64,000 nt of DNA from Streptomyces sp. V2I9 (lineage in GTDB: Bacteria; Actinomycetota; Actinomycetes; Streptomycetales; Streptomycetaceae). The stretch is from the NCBI RefSeq assembly GCF_030817475.1, contig NZ_JAUSZJ010000002.1, forward strand, positions 6,214,626-6,278,625, given 5' to 3'. The position numbers were made by a program, and so were the translations under genes. Below, one piece after another: positions 17,897-27,125 of this stretch. How positions within the stretch are numbered: the first letter of the stretch is position 1; the number at the start of each line of letters is the position of its first letter. The notes beneath the pieces were generated by a model that was not told the origin of the DNA, made no database searches, and saw nothing but the letters and a program-made list of their open reading frames with translations.

Positions 17897-18970
17897 TCAG
17901 ACGGAAGCGCCGAAGAGCCGGGAGCGCAGTGGAATGCCGGGATTTTCTCCCAGCAGACCCCGTTTCCGTAGACACGGCACCACGGCCTCCACCACAGCGG
18001 TGAGGTCGTCGGACAACACGGACGGGCGAATCCGGAAACCGTCGACCCCGCCGTCTCTGTGCCATTCCTCCATGAGGTCCGCCAATTGCTCCGGCGTTCC
18101 GGTGAAGGTGGCGCAATCGGAGGTGAACGGTATCCAGCGGTCGAGGCGGTTCCTGCGCGCGGTCGCTTCGGACCCGGTCGCCGCGACCACCACGTCGAGG
18201 TCGGCGAGGACGGCGAGTGGCGCCCGTGTGCTTCCGAGGGCCGCGCGCAGCCCGTCCAGTTCCTCGCGGACAGCGTCGACGTCGGTACGGCTGAACGGGG
18301 TGACGAAGACGAGGTCGGCGTGGCGCGCGGCAAGCCGGAAAGGCGTGCTGAAGTGGGCCAGGACCGCGGTCATCGGCGGACCGGAGGACGCCGTCGGCAC
18401 CCGGGCGTGCCCGGACACCGTCAGCCGGTCTCCCGACAGATCGACGGCGTGCGAGCTGAGCACGGACTCCTCCCGCCGGCTGTCCCAGAACGCGGCGACC
18501 GAGGCGACGAACTCCTCGGCGTGGGCGAAGCGTTCCTCCGTGAAGGCGGCGTAGCGTTCCGGGTCGGCGGTGGCCCGGCGCCGTTCATCGTCGCTGAGCG
18601 CCACCCGGGGCCGCCAGCCGCCGCGGCCCCCGGCGATGCGGTCCAGGGTGACCGCCCTGGCCGCCGTCACCGCCGGCTCGCCCCGGGCGACACCGGTGGG
18701 GAACAGGGCGATGCGCGAGGTTCGGCAGGCCGCCAGGGTGAGGGCCAGCCAGGCGTCGAGGGAGCCGTGGGCGTGCCCCGGCTCCGGGGTGGCGGGAACC
18801 TGGTCGTCGAGGGTGACCAGGTCCAGTCCGCCCTGCTCGGCGAGGCGCGTGAGCGACACGACGCGCTCCGGGTCGAACAGCGTCTCGGGAGGCGTGCCGG
18901 TCAGCCGCCAGGCGGCCGGGTGGGCGCCGAGACCGTCGAGCGCGGCCCCGAGGTACAACGGGGTCCGCAT
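17897..18970 (-). CDS. Luciferase-like flavin-dependent monooxygenase
   Basis: A 357-residue member of the bacterial luciferase superfamily (reduced-FMN-dependent, TIM barrel), recognisable from LAEQGGLDLVTLDDQ, the TSRIALFPTG block, RAVTLDRIAGGRGGW and the C-terminal GTPEQLADLMEEW...GVDGFRIRPS. Long homologues oxidise sulfonates, thioethers or small organic acids. Its ATG overlaps the stop of the binding-protein gene (ATGA at 18967-18970), so it is co-translated with an amino-acid-type ABC importer. This suggests it works on what the importer brings in, likely a sulfur- or nitrogen-containing small molecule. A role on the polyketide is less likely but not excluded. Confidence 0.85.
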   Translation of the reverse strand: MRTPLYLGAALDGLGAHPAAWRLTGTPPETLFDPERVVSLTRLAEQGGLDLVTLDDQVPATPEPGHAHGSLDAWLALTLAACRTSRIALFPTGVARGEPAVTAARAVTLDRIAGGRGGWRPRVALSDDERRRATADPERYAAFTEERFAHAEEFVASVAAFWDSRREESVLSSHAVDLSGDRLTVSGHARVPTASSGPPMTAVLAHFSTPFRLAARHADLVFVTPFSRTDVDAVREELDGLRAALGSTRAPLAVLADLDVVVAATGSEATARRNRLDRWIPFTSDCATFTGTPEQLADLMEEWHRDGGVDGFRIRPSVLSDDLTAVVEAVVPCLRKRGLLGENPGIPLRSRLFGASV

Positions 18971-19905
18971 CAGGCACCCTCCCCGACCGAGGGATTGACC
19001 AGCGATTCGCTGATCTTCTGGTCGCCCAGTCCCCAACGGTCGAGCACCTTCTGGTACTTGCCGTTGCGGATCAGCTCGTTCACAGCCGCCGCGACCGCCT
19101 TCGACGTTCCGTCGTCCTTGCGGCTCATGGCGCCGACCTGGCTGTCGATGGTGTCCGTCACGCTGTCCACCACACCGACCAGTTCGGTCTCGCCGGTCGT
19201 CTCCGCGTGATAGACGACACTGGAACTGGGACCGACGTAGACGTCCACCCGCCCCGACCGGAGCGCCAGGTAGTAGTCGGACGCCTTCTGGTAGTACTGG
19301 ATGTTGATCGCGGGGCGCCCGGCCTCGCGGTTCTCGGCGCTCCACTCCAGCATGATCTTCTCCTGGGTCGACCCGGAGGCCAGCGCGACGTTCTTGCCCG
19401 CCAGATCGGCCGGTTCGTCGACCTTCAGGTCGCTGCCTTCCCGCGCCTCGAAACCGAGGCGGTCGCGGCGGTAGCTGGCGAAGTCGTACGTCTTCATCCG
19501 CTCCTCGGTGACCGAGATGTTGGACAACGCCACGTCGTACTTCCCGCTGTCCACGCCCAGGAACATGTTCTCCCATGAGGTGACCTCACGGTCCGGCTCG
19601 AGACCCATCACCCCCGCGATCAGGACGGCGATGTCCAGTTCGAACCCGATGGGAGTCTTGTTGTCGGTCGCGTAGCAGCTCAGCGGCGGTGTGTTGTCGA
19701 TCGTGCCGCCGATGTGCAGGACGCCCGTCCGGCGCACGCGCTCGGGCACCAGCGCGGCGACCTCGTCGACCTCGGCGGCGGTGAGCCGGTTCTGCCGGGG
19801 AGTGAGATTGAGGCCGGAACTCGTGGCGGCCGTGAGCTCGTCGCCGTCGGCGCACCCGGTCAGCAGGAGCAGGAACACCCAGCCACCCGCCAGGAATCGA
19901 CGCAT
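18970..19905 (-). CDS. Lipoprotein substrate-binding component, polar amino acid ABC importer
   Basis: A 311-residue extracytoplasmic binding protein. The N-terminus is a lipoprotein signal with lipobox LLTGC. The mature part has the family-3 pattern: GVLHIGG, PIGFELDIAVLIAGVMGL, SGKYDVALSNISVTEERM, ADLAGKNVALASGSTQE and YLALRSGRVDVYVG. The ligand is probably a small polar compound such as an amino acid. It lies downstream of the permease and ATPase genes and overlaps the monooxygenase start by 4 bp. Confidence 0.9.
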   Translation of the reverse strand: MRRFLAGGWVFLLLLTGCADGDELTAATSSGLNLTPRQNRLTAAEVDEVAALVPERVRRTGVLHIGGTIDNTPPLSCYATDNKTPIGFELDIAVLIAGVMGLEPDREVTSWENMFLGVDSGKYDVALSNISVTEERMKTYDFASYRRDRLGFEAREGSDLKVDEPADLAGKNVALASGSTQEKIMLEWSAENREAGRPAINIQYYQKASDYYLALRSGRVDVYVGPSSSVVYHAETTGETELVGVVDSVTDTIDSQVGAMSRKDDGTSKAVAAAVNELIRNGKYQKVLDRWGLGDQKISESLVNPSVGEGA

Positions 19906-19924
19906 TGGTTACCTCCGTGTGGGG

Positions 19925-20689
19925 TCAGAGAATCTTGGTGAGGAACGCGCGGGTGCGCTCGTGTGCCGGAGTTCTGAGCAGTTGCTGCGGTGGTCCCTGC
20001 TCCACGACCCGGCCGTCGGCCATGAAGACCACCTGGTCCGCGACCTCCCGGGCGAAGCCCATCTCATGGGTCACCACGATCATGGTCGTGCCGGTGGCGG
20101 CCAGGGACTTCATGACGTCCAGGACCTCGCCGACGAGTTCGGGGTCGAGCGCCGAGGTCGGCTCGTCGAACAGCAGCAGCTTCGGTTCCAGGGCCAGGGC
20201 ACGCGCGATGGCGACGCGCTGCTGCTGGCCGCCGGAGAGCTGCCGCGGATGGGCGTCGGCCTTGTCCGCGAGCCCGACCCGCTCCAGGAGTTCGCGGGCG
20301 AGCGGGTACACCTCCTCGGCGGGACGGCCCTGCGCGGACCGGGGCGCCTCGGCCACGTTGTCGACCACGGTGAGATTGGCGAACAGGTTGAAGTCCTGGA
20401 AGACGAACCCGATCCCGGTCCGCTGCCGCAGGATCTCCCTCTCCCGCAGCTCGCGCAGGCGGTTGCCCGCCCGCCGGTACCCGATCAGCTCCCCGGCGAC
20501 CAGGACCAGGCCGCGGTCGGCCTTCTCCAGGTGGTTGATCATCCGCAGCAGGGTCGACTTGCCGGCGCCCGAGGGGCCGATCAGTACCGTGACCTCTCCC
20601 TGGTTCACCACCAGATCGACACCCTTGAGCACGCTGTTGGCGCCGTAGCTCTTGTGCACGTCGACGATCTCGACCATCGGGTCGTTCAC
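19925..20689 (-). CDS. ABC transporter ATPase, polar amino acid type
   Basis: A 254-residue ATPase of the GlnQ/HisP group: Walker A GPSGAGKST, Q-loop FVFQDFNLFANLT, signature LSGGQQQRVAIARAL, Walker B LLLFDEPTSALD, and H-switch VTHEMGFA. It starts at GTG 20689, overlapping the permease stop (GTGA). An internal ATG at 20677 would also work. Forms the importer with the genes on either side. Confidence 0.93.
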   Translation of the reverse strand: MNDPMVEIVDVHKSYGANSVLKGVDLVVNQGEVTVLIGPSGAGKSTLLRMINHLEKADRGLVLVAGELIGYRRAGNRLRELREREILRQRTGIGFVFQDFNLFANLTVVDNVAEAPRSAQGRPAEEVYPLARELLERVGLADKADAHPRQLSGGQQQRVAIARALALEPKLLLFDEPTSALDPELVGEVLDVMKSLAATGTTMIVVTHEMGFAREVADQVVFMADGRVVEQGPPQQLLRTPAHERTRAFLTKIL

Positions 20690-21648
20690 CGCTCCGCCTT
20701 CCCTGTGCCGGAGAGCGCCGCGCGCAGCCGTTGCCGCGGTGTGGGAGGAAGGGCCCGGGACCCGCCGCGCGCGAACCGCCGCTCCACGTAGTACTGGAGG
20801 ACGGAGAGCAGCCCGGTGAGGATCACGTACCAGATCGTGGCGACCATGACGAGGGCGACCACGCGGCCGTTGCGGCCGTAGATCACCTGCGTCTGGTAGA
20901 AGAGGTCGCCCAAGGCCATCACGGACACGATCGACGTGCCCTTGAGGAGGGATATCAACTCGTTGAAGGCATTCGGCAGGATGGTCCGCATCGCCTGGGG
21001 CAGCACGATCCGGGTGAGCTGCCGTCGGCGGGGGATGCCCAGGGCGGCCGCTGCCAGCACCTGGCCGCGGTCGACCGAGATGATGCCGGAACGGATGATC
21101 TCCGCCGCGTACGCCGCCTGATGGAGCGCCAGTCCGAGCACGGCTGCGCCCATGGGGCCCACCAGGCGCATGGTCGGAACGGAGACGAGCTCCGGGCCGA
21201 ACGGCACGCCGAACGACAACCGGTCGTACAGATAGGCGAGATTGAACCAGAACAGCAGCTGGACGATGAGCGGGACCGAACGGAACACCCACACGTAGAG
21301 CCAGCCCACCGATGCCGGCAGCCAGCTTCCGGACAGGCGCATCAGCGCGATGACCAGTCCCAGCGTGAAGCCCAACGCGGTGCCGTACGCAGTGAGTTCC
21401 AATGTCAGACCGAGCGCCCGCATGATGCTGCCCTCGACGAAGAACTGCCGGAACACCGGCCATTCCCATCCCGGGTTGGTCCCCAGCCCGTGCAGGAACT
21501 GCGCCAGGAGCACGAGCAGGAGCGCGCTGACGAGCCAGCGGCCGGGTCTCGGCGCGGGGACCCGGCGCAGGGCCAGCAGCTCGCGGGCGCCGCGTCGGCC
21601 CGAGGCGTCCACCGCATCGGCGGTGGCGTGAGAGGGCGCAGATGTCAT
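20686..21648 (-). CDS. ABC transporter permease, polar amino acid type
   Basis: A 320-residue HisM/GlnP-type inner-membrane permease. It has a long N-terminal cytoplasmic stretch, several hydrophobic helices (VSALLLVLLAQFL, YGTALGFTLGLVIALM, VALVMVATIWYVILTGLLSV) and the EAA loop (AAAALGIPRRRQLTRIVLPQA). ATG 21648 is chosen because AGGGAAG lies 5 bp upstream. First gene of the permease-ATPase-binding protein-monooxygenase operon, with 4-bp overlaps at two of the three junctions and a 19-bp gap between the ATPase and binding-protein genes. One permease implies a homodimeric channel. Confidence 0.92.
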   Translation of the reverse strand: MTSAPSHATADAVDASGRRGARELLALRRVPAPRPGRWLVSALLLVLLAQFLHGLGTNPGWEWPVFRQFFVEGSIMRALGLTLELTAYGTALGFTLGLVIALMRLSGSWLPASVGWLYVWVFRSVPLIVQLLFWFNLAYLYDRLSFGVPFGPELVSVPTMRLVGPMGAAVLGLALHQAAYAAEIIRSGIISVDRGQVLAAAALGIPRRRQLTRIVLPQAMRTILPNAFNELISLLKGTSIVSVMALGDLFYQTQVIYGRNGRVVALVMVATIWYVILTGLLSVLQYYVERRFARGGSRALPPTPRQRLRAALSGTGKAER

Positions 21649-21842
21649 CAGCACTTCCCTGTTGCGACATGGCGTGGTCCGACCCGGTCGTGCTCGAACC
21701 TAAGGAGGACGGCGAACACGTTTCAACGGCCCCTGACGGGCAGTTCGCCAGGAGTTACCGGGCGGTGGGCGTGCCCACTGGGCGGCTACCGAGGACACAT
21801 ACGCGGTTGACCGGGGCAGCCCGGATTGGTCGACTGGGGCGC

Positions 21843-22328
21843 ATGGAACCGACGTGGGACGCGGCACGGATCGAGTTGCACCGGGTGCCGGCCGACGACC
21901 CCCGGGTCGCGCCGTTGCACCGGGGCCTGACGGAGGAGTACCTGGCCCGCTACGGTCCCTCGGCCCACGACGAGATGAGCCGCTCCACCCGGGACGAGTT
22001 CGCCCCGCCCCACGGCGGCTTCCTGGTCCTGACCCTCGACGGCGAGACCGTGGCCGGCGGCGGTTTCCGCCGCCATGACGCCGGGACCGCGGAGCTGAAA
22101 CGGATCTGGACCCACCCGCACCGTCGCCGGCTCGGGCTCGCCCGACGGGTCCTCGCCGAGATCGAGCAGGCCGCGCGGCGGCTGGGATACCGCAGGCTGT
22201 ACCTGACGACCGGCCCCCGGCAGCCGGAGGCGAGCGTACTGTACGGCTCTGTCGGCTACCGCCGGGTGGCCTGCCCTCCGGCGCCCGACGACGGAAGGCT
22301 CGCGCTCTGTTTCGAGAAGACGCTGTGA
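21843..22328 (+). CDS. GNAT-family N-acetyltransferase
   Basis: A 161-residue GNAT protein. The acetyl-CoA loop is ELKRIWTHPHRRRLGLARRVL, preceded by GGFLVLTLDGETVAGGGFR and followed by a typical C-terminal strand-helix (GYRRLYLTTGPRQPEA...LYGSVGYRR). The acceptor is unknown. Its stop overlaps the GTG start of the FAD protein (22325-22328), so the two are made together and probably act in one process. It might modify an amine for self-protection, but this is inference. Confidence 0.88.
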   Translation: MEPTWDAARIELHRVPADDPRVAPLHRGLTEEYLARYGPSAHDEMSRSTRDEFAPPHGGFLVLTLDGETVAGGGFRRHDAGTAELKRIWTHPHRRRLGLARRVLAEIEQAARRLGYRRLYLTTGPRQPEASVLYGSVGYRRVACPPAPDDGRLALCFEKTL

Positions 22329-24190
22329 AGCCGGTGACGGTGGTGATCGTCGGTGCCGGACCGAGCGGCGTCTCGGTACTGGAGCGGCTGGGCGCCAACG
22401 CCGCCGAACTGCTCGGCGACCGGCCCTTGGACGTGCACCTGATCGACCCCTGCCGGCCGGGCCCGGGACGGGTCTGGCGGCACGACCAGTCACCGCTGCT
22501 GATGCTCAACACGATGGCCGCGCACGTCACCATGTTCACCGGCGCCGGCGTGGCCTGCGCCGGACCGATCCGGTCGGGGCCCTCGCTGCACGACTGGGCC
22601 CGCCGGCGGGGGGAGGGCGTCGACGACCCCGGCGTGGCCCGGGAGCTGGAGAACCTGTCGGAGACCTCGTATCCCACCCGCCGGCTCCAGAGCCACTACC
22701 TGAGCTGGGTGTTCGAACGTGCGGTGGCCGGCCTTCCCCCTGGCACCCGGTTCCGGCACCACCGCGACCGGGCGGTCGACGTGCGCGACCACGGCGGGCG
22801 CCAGCGGGTCGTTCTCGCTGGCGGAGGAGCCGTGGAGGCCGACGCCGTGGTGCTCGCGGTCGGGCATCAGGAGGTGGAGCTCTCGCCCGGTCAGGAGGCC
22901 ATGGCCGCCCACGCCGGGCGCCACGGACTGTGCTACCTCCCGCCGGGCTACACCGCCGACCAGGACCTCTCCGTCCTGCGGCCCGGCGCGCGGGTTCTCG
23001 TACGCGGCCTCGGCCTGGCCTTCACCGACCTGATGGTGCTGGTCACCGAGGGACGCGGGGGCCGGTACACCGAGGACGGACCGGACACCCTGCGGTACCT
23101 GCCGAGCGGCGAGGAGCCGGTTCTGTACGTCGGTTCCCGGCGCGGAGTGCCGTTCCCGCCCAAGCCGTCCTACGCGCTGTCGTCCCCGCCCCCTCTGCCT
23201 GCGTACTTCGATCCCGAGCGTGTTCTGCGCGAGTCACCCGGGCGGCTGGACTTCTTCCGCGACGTGTGGCCGCACGCGGCCAAGGAGGTCGGATGGGGCT
23301 ATTACCACGAACTGTTCACCGCCCACCCCGACCGGGTGCGGTGCGGTCCCGACACGTTCGCGGAACAGTACGCGGCGGCCGCGTGGGACAGCCGTGAGCT
23401 GAGTGATCTGCTGCGGCGCACGGTCGTGGACCCCGCCGACGTCCTGAACCTCGCCGCCCTGGACCGACCCCTCGGCGAGGCGGCCTTCCCCGACCGGGCC
23501 GCTCTGCACCGAGGCGTGGGCCGCTCTATGCGCACTGCCCTGGAGCGCCGGTCCGACCCCCGGCACAGCGCGCATCTGGGCGCCGTCCACGGCCTGCTGT
23601 CGGTGTTCGGCCGGCTTCCCGCTCTGGTGGACAGCGGCCGGTTCTCGCTCCGCTCGCGCGCGGCCGACGTGGACGGATGGTGGGCAGGCTTCTTCAACCA
23701 CCTGGCCAGCGGCCCGCCGCCGGACCGGGTCCGCGAGTTGACCGCCCTGGCCGAGGCCGGTGTGGTGCGGTTCGTCGGTCCGGACATGTGGGTGCGCGCC
23801 GCCGCCGGCCGGTTCGAGGCGGGCAGCCCGGCCGTCCCGGGCGATCCCGTGACGGCCGGGGCCCTGGTCGAGGCCCGGCTGCCCGTCGGCGCCCTGCCCG
23901 CCAGCAGGGACCCGCTGCTCCGGCTCCTGTACGCGCGCGGCGGGCTGGCGGAGAGCGGCGGCACGGAGGACGGGTTCAGCCACCGCACGGGGCTGGCCGC
24001 GGTGGACGGGCGGGACGGCGCCGTGCTCGACGCGACGGGGCGAAGGCACCCGCGGCGGTTCGCACTGGGTCCGTTCACCACCGCCCTCGCCGGTGGGAAC
24101 TTCACCCGCCCCGGCGTCGACCCGGTCTCCTCACGCCTCACCGACGCGGTGGCCCGTTCCGCCCTGGCCGCCGCCGCGTCCTCGGGGTGA
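22325..24190 (+). CDS. FAD/NAD(P)-binding oxidoreductase (NAD_binding_9 type)
   Basis: A 621-residue flavoprotein with a clear N-terminal dinucleotide fold (VTVVIVGAGPSGVSVLERLGANA), a second glycine-poor region around LAVGHQEVELSPGQEAM, and a C-terminal part ending GPFTTALAGGNFTRPGVDPV. This matches the FAD/NAD(P)-binding family of about 600 residues common in Streptomyces, related to lysine/ornithine monooxygenase-like proteins. The reaction is unknown. The GTG start is coupled to the GNAT gene. The 3' end sits 7 bp from the convergent SARP gene with no visible terminator. Confidence 0.85.
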   Translation: MKPVTVVIVGAGPSGVSVLERLGANAAELLGDRPLDVHLIDPCRPGPGRVWRHDQSPLLMLNTMAAHVTMFTGAGVACAGPIRSGPSLHDWARRRGEGVDDPGVARELENLSETSYPTRRLQSHYLSWVFERAVAGLPPGTRFRHHRDRAVDVRDHGGRQRVVLAGGGAVEADAVVLAVGHQEVELSPGQEAMAAHAGRHGLCYLPPGYTADQDLSVLRPGARVLVRGLGLAFTDLMVLVTEGRGGRYTEDGPDTLRYLPSGEEPVLYVGSRRGVPFPPKPSYALSSPPPLPAYFDPERVLRESPGRLDFFRDVWPHAAKEVGWGYYHELFTAHPDRVRCGPDTFAEQYAAAAWDSRELSDLLRRTVVDPADVLNLAALDRPLGEAAFPDRAALHRGVGRSMRTALERRSDPRHSAHLGAVHGLLSVFGRLPALVDSGRFSLRSRAADVDGWWAGFFNHLASGPPPDRVRELTALAEAGVVRFVGPDMWVRAAAGRFEAGSPAVPGDPVTAGALVEARLPVGALPASRDPLLRLLYARGGLAESGGTEDGFSHRTGLAAVDGRDGAVLDATGRRHPRRFALGPFTTALAGGNFTRPGVDPVSSRLTDAVARSALAAAASSG

Positions 24191-24197
24191 CACCGTC

Positions 24198-27125
24198 TCA
24201 GACCGGAGACCGCGCCTCCTCGTGCAGCCGCCGCTGGAGCACCTCCCACTGCGGGTCGCCCGTGGCGCAGAACTCCAGCGCCGAGCGGTAGCAGTACCGG
24301 GCGGCCCTGAGCGCCTGCCGCCGCCTTGCCTGCTGGCCCGCGCCGATCAGGATGTCGCAGACGTGCGCGGAGATGTCCTTGACGGGCAGGTTCGCGTCGC
24401 GGGTGTGGCCCACCGCCTGCCGGCAGTGGTGGACCAGCAGCGCCAGCGGCCGGTTGGAGCGGTCCGCCAGCCACTGCGCGGCCCTGCGGTGCGTCTCCGC
24501 CCGCCGGGCATGGGACATGCGCGAGTAGGCGACCGCGCCGACGAGCTTGTGGACGAAGTCGTACTCGACGGAGCCGAGCTCCGGCCCCAGTCGGCAGCGC
24601 TGGAGGAACTCTCGGCGCTCCAGGGACCTGAGGCACTCCTGGATCTCCTCGGGGTCCCGGTCGCTGAGCGCGGCAAGCTCCACCTCGTAGAAGGGGCTGC
24701 CGAACAGGGACGCGTCGTAGAGAAGTGACTTCTCCGCAGTCGGCAGCGTGTCGAGCCGCGCGGAGACGATGCCGTGCACCCGGGGCGGCACCGGCGGCTC
24801 GGCCCCGGAAAGCCGCTGACGCCCGCACGCCGACCGCGGCTGATGGTCGTCCGCCGCGCCGTCCAGCATGCGGGCGTACTCCAGTGCGAACAGCGGGTTG
24901 CCCCCGGACTGCTCCGTCAAGGTGGCGTACGACTCGGGCGCGTGCCCGCCCGATCCGGGGCGGGCCACGCTGCTCAGCAGGGCCTCGATGCCCGTACGGG
25001 AGAGGGGTTCCAGGCTCATCGTGGTGGCGTTGCGCCGCCCGCTGGCCCAGTACGGCGAGCGGTTGACCAACTCCGGCCGGGCCGTGACGACGACGAGCAG
25101 GGGGAGGCTGCCGACGTTCTCGGTGAGATCGCCGATGAACTTCAGCAGCGCGTCGTCGGTCCGGTGGAGATCCTCCAGGATGATCAGAAGTGGCTCGCGC
25201 ACCGCCAGTTCCTCGACGAACCTGCGCCACGCGGTGAACACCGCCTGCCGGCACTCCGGGTCGGCCAGCGCGTGCCGACCGGCTTCGTTCCCGGTGGCCG
25301 CGAAGAGCAAGGGGCGTAACGCGTTGGCCAGCTGGGCCGAGATCGGTCCGGTGCCGACGAGGTCGGTCACCGCGGCGTCCAGCCTGCCGTTCTGCTCCGG
25401 TGCCGGATCGTCGTTCTTCGTTCCGAGGTAGGCGCGCACCACGCCGGCCAGCGCAGTGTACGGGTCCTTGGGTCCCAGCGCCCGGTTGCAGCCCACCAGG
25501 CAGCCCATCCCGGGCCGCTCGGTGACGTCCCGGCGCAGCTCGTGCATGAGTCGGCTCTTGCCGATGCCCGCCACCCCGAGCACGGTCACCAGGTGCGGAC
25601 GCCTGCTGCGCCGGACCTCCTCGACCCACCAGCGCAACTGCTCCAGTTCGCGGTCCCGCTGGACGAACGGCAGATGGGTCCGGCTCGCGAGCGCGGGCCG
25701 CAGGGCCACGGTCACGTCGTGTCCACCGGGCATCGTGCCCCTGGCCGCGAAGCCGAAATGCTCCGCGCACGCCTGCCGGGTGGCCTCGCAGACCCGTACG
25801 ACACCGGGGGCGGCCTCCAGGAGCAGGCCGAGTCCCGTCTCCATGAACCGGCCCGCGACGTCCACGGGGTCGTCGTCCACCTCGGTCGCGGGCGCCCGCA
25901 GGACCAGGGCGTCCCCGCTGGAGACGGCGACCCGCAGCCGGACCCCCTGCTCGGCGTACGCGGCGACGTCCCGGGCCATCCGGACAGCCCGCAGCACGTC
26001 GTCCTCCTGGGTCTGCGCGGTGCCGAACAGGGACAGGGTGACGGGGCCCATGGAGCCGTGGTTCCGTCCCCCGTACAGGCAGGTCTGCTGCCGCACGGCG
26101 GAGCGGACCTGCTGGAGCAGACGGTCGAGCACCTCGGGAGGGGCGCAGCAGTCCGAGGTGTCGACGCGGACGAAGACGGCCGTCACCCGCTTGTGCTCGT
26201 CCTCGGGACGGTCGGGGGAACCACCGCGCGCCCGACCGGGCCCGGCGGCCGTGCCCGGCGGCGTGCCGAGCACGGCCGCCGGAGCGGACCGCCCGACGGT
26301 CTCGGCGCTCCCGGGGGGCGGGGGAGCCGTCGTTCCCCGGGAGGCCATGCGGATCGCCGTTCCACCGCTGGCCAGCGAGGGGTCGTGGTCGAGGATCGCC
26401 CGTTCCAGCTCACGCAGTTCCGGGGCGGGGTCGAGACCCAGCTGTTCGACCAGGGCGGCGCGGGTGCGGCGGAAGGCACGCAGGGCCTCGGCCTGCCGTC
26501 CGGAGCGGTACAGCGCCAGCATGAGCTGCCGGCACAGGCGTTCGCGCAGGGGGTCGGCGCTGACGACGGCTTCCAGTTCGCCGATGACGTCGAGGTGACG
26601 GCCCGCGGCGAGTGCCGCGTCCATCCGGTTCTCCAGCACCGAGTGCCGGGCGTTCTGCAGGGCGGTCAGTTCGGGCCAGTCGTAGCCGTCCTCCACGAGG
26701 TCGGCCAGCGCCGGGCCGTTCCACAGCGCCAGCGCCTGGCGCAGGTGGCGGTCGGCCTCGTCCCACTGCCCGGCGGCCAGTGCAGCCCGGCCGGTCCTGG
26801 CCAGTTCCTGGAACTCACAGTTGTCGATGGTCGCCTGATCCGCGCGCAGCATGTAGCCGGGCGCGTAGGTGACCAGGAGCCTGGAGCGGTCGCCGTCGGG
26901 TTCGGCCAGGGCGCGGCGCAGACCGGAGATCGCGTTCTGGACGATCTTCCTCGCGGTGGGCGGCGGCTCCTCCCGCCAGAGGGCCTGCAGGAGGCTGCTG
27001 GTCGCCACCACGGTATTCGCGTGCAACAGGAGATAGCCGAGCAGGGCCCGCTGGGTGACGCTCCGCAGAGGAACGGGACGTCCCTTGTCGGTGATGTTCA
27101 GCGGCCCGAGTATGGAGAACCTCAT
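24198..27125 (-). CDS. SARP-type activator with degenerate cyclase and STAND ATPase domains
   Basis: A 975-residue regulator in four parts. Residues 1-95 are a SARP winged-helix DNA-binding domain (FSILGPLNITDKGRPVPL, RKIVQNAISGLRRAL, YAPGYML). Residues 100-250 are the bacterial transcriptional activation domain. Around 310-430 is a class III cyclase-like domain (KRVTAVFVRVDTSD...EDDVLRAVRMA), which lacks the usual FxDxxGST metal site and is probably inactive. Around 480-800 is an AAA/STAND ATPase with an intact P-loop (GVAGIGKS) and Walker B (LLIILEDLHRTD), followed by helical repeats. Codon 603 is TTA, so full-length product depends on bldA. SARPs bind short direct repeats about one helical turn apart, so the AGGGG repeats in this cluster are plausible targets. 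Confidence 0.93.
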   Translation of the reverse strand: MRFSILGPLNITDKGRPVPLRSVTQRALLGYLLLHANTVVATSSLLQALWREEPPPTARKIVQNAISGLRRALAEPDGDRSRLLVTYAPGYMLRADQATIDNCEFQELARTGRAALAAGQWDEADRHLRQALALWNGPALADLVEDGYDWPELTALQNARHSVLENRMDAALAAGRHLDVIGELEAVVSADPLRERLCRQLMLALYRSGRQAEALRAFRRTRAALVEQLGLDPAPELRELERAILDHDPSLASGGTAIRMASRGTTAPPPPGSAETVGRSAPAAVLGTPPGTAAGPGRARGGSPDRPEDEHKRVTAVFVRVDTSDCCAPPEVLDRLLQQVRSAVRQQTCLYGGRNHGSMGPVTLSLFGTAQTQEDDVLRAVRMARDVAAYAEQGVRLRVAVSSGDALVLRAPATEVDDDPVDVAGRFMETGLGLLLEAAPGVVRVCEATRQACAEHFGFAARGTMPGGHDVTVALRPALASRTHLPFVQRDRELEQLRWWVEEVRRSRRPHLVTVLGVAGIGKSRLMHELRRDVTERPGMGCLVGCNRALGPKDPYTALAGVVRAYLGTKNDDPAPEQNGRLDAAVTDLVGTGPISAQLANALRPLLFAATGNEAGRHALADPECRQAVFTAWRRFVEELAVREPLLIILEDLHRTDDALLKFIGDLTENVGSLPLLVVVTARPELVNRSPYWASGRRNATTMSLEPLSRTGIEALLSSVARPGSGGHAPESYATLTEQSGGNPLFALEYARMLDGAADDHQPRSACGRQRLSGAEPPVPPRVHGIVSARLDTLPTAEKSLLYDASLFGSPFYEVELAALSDRDPEEIQECLRSLERREFLQRCRLGPELGSVEYDFVHKLVGAVAYSRMSHARRAETHRRAAQWLADRSNRPLALLVHHCRQAVGHTRDANLPVKDISAHVCDILIGAGQQARRRQALRAARYCYRSALEFCATGDPQWEVLQRRLHEEARSPV

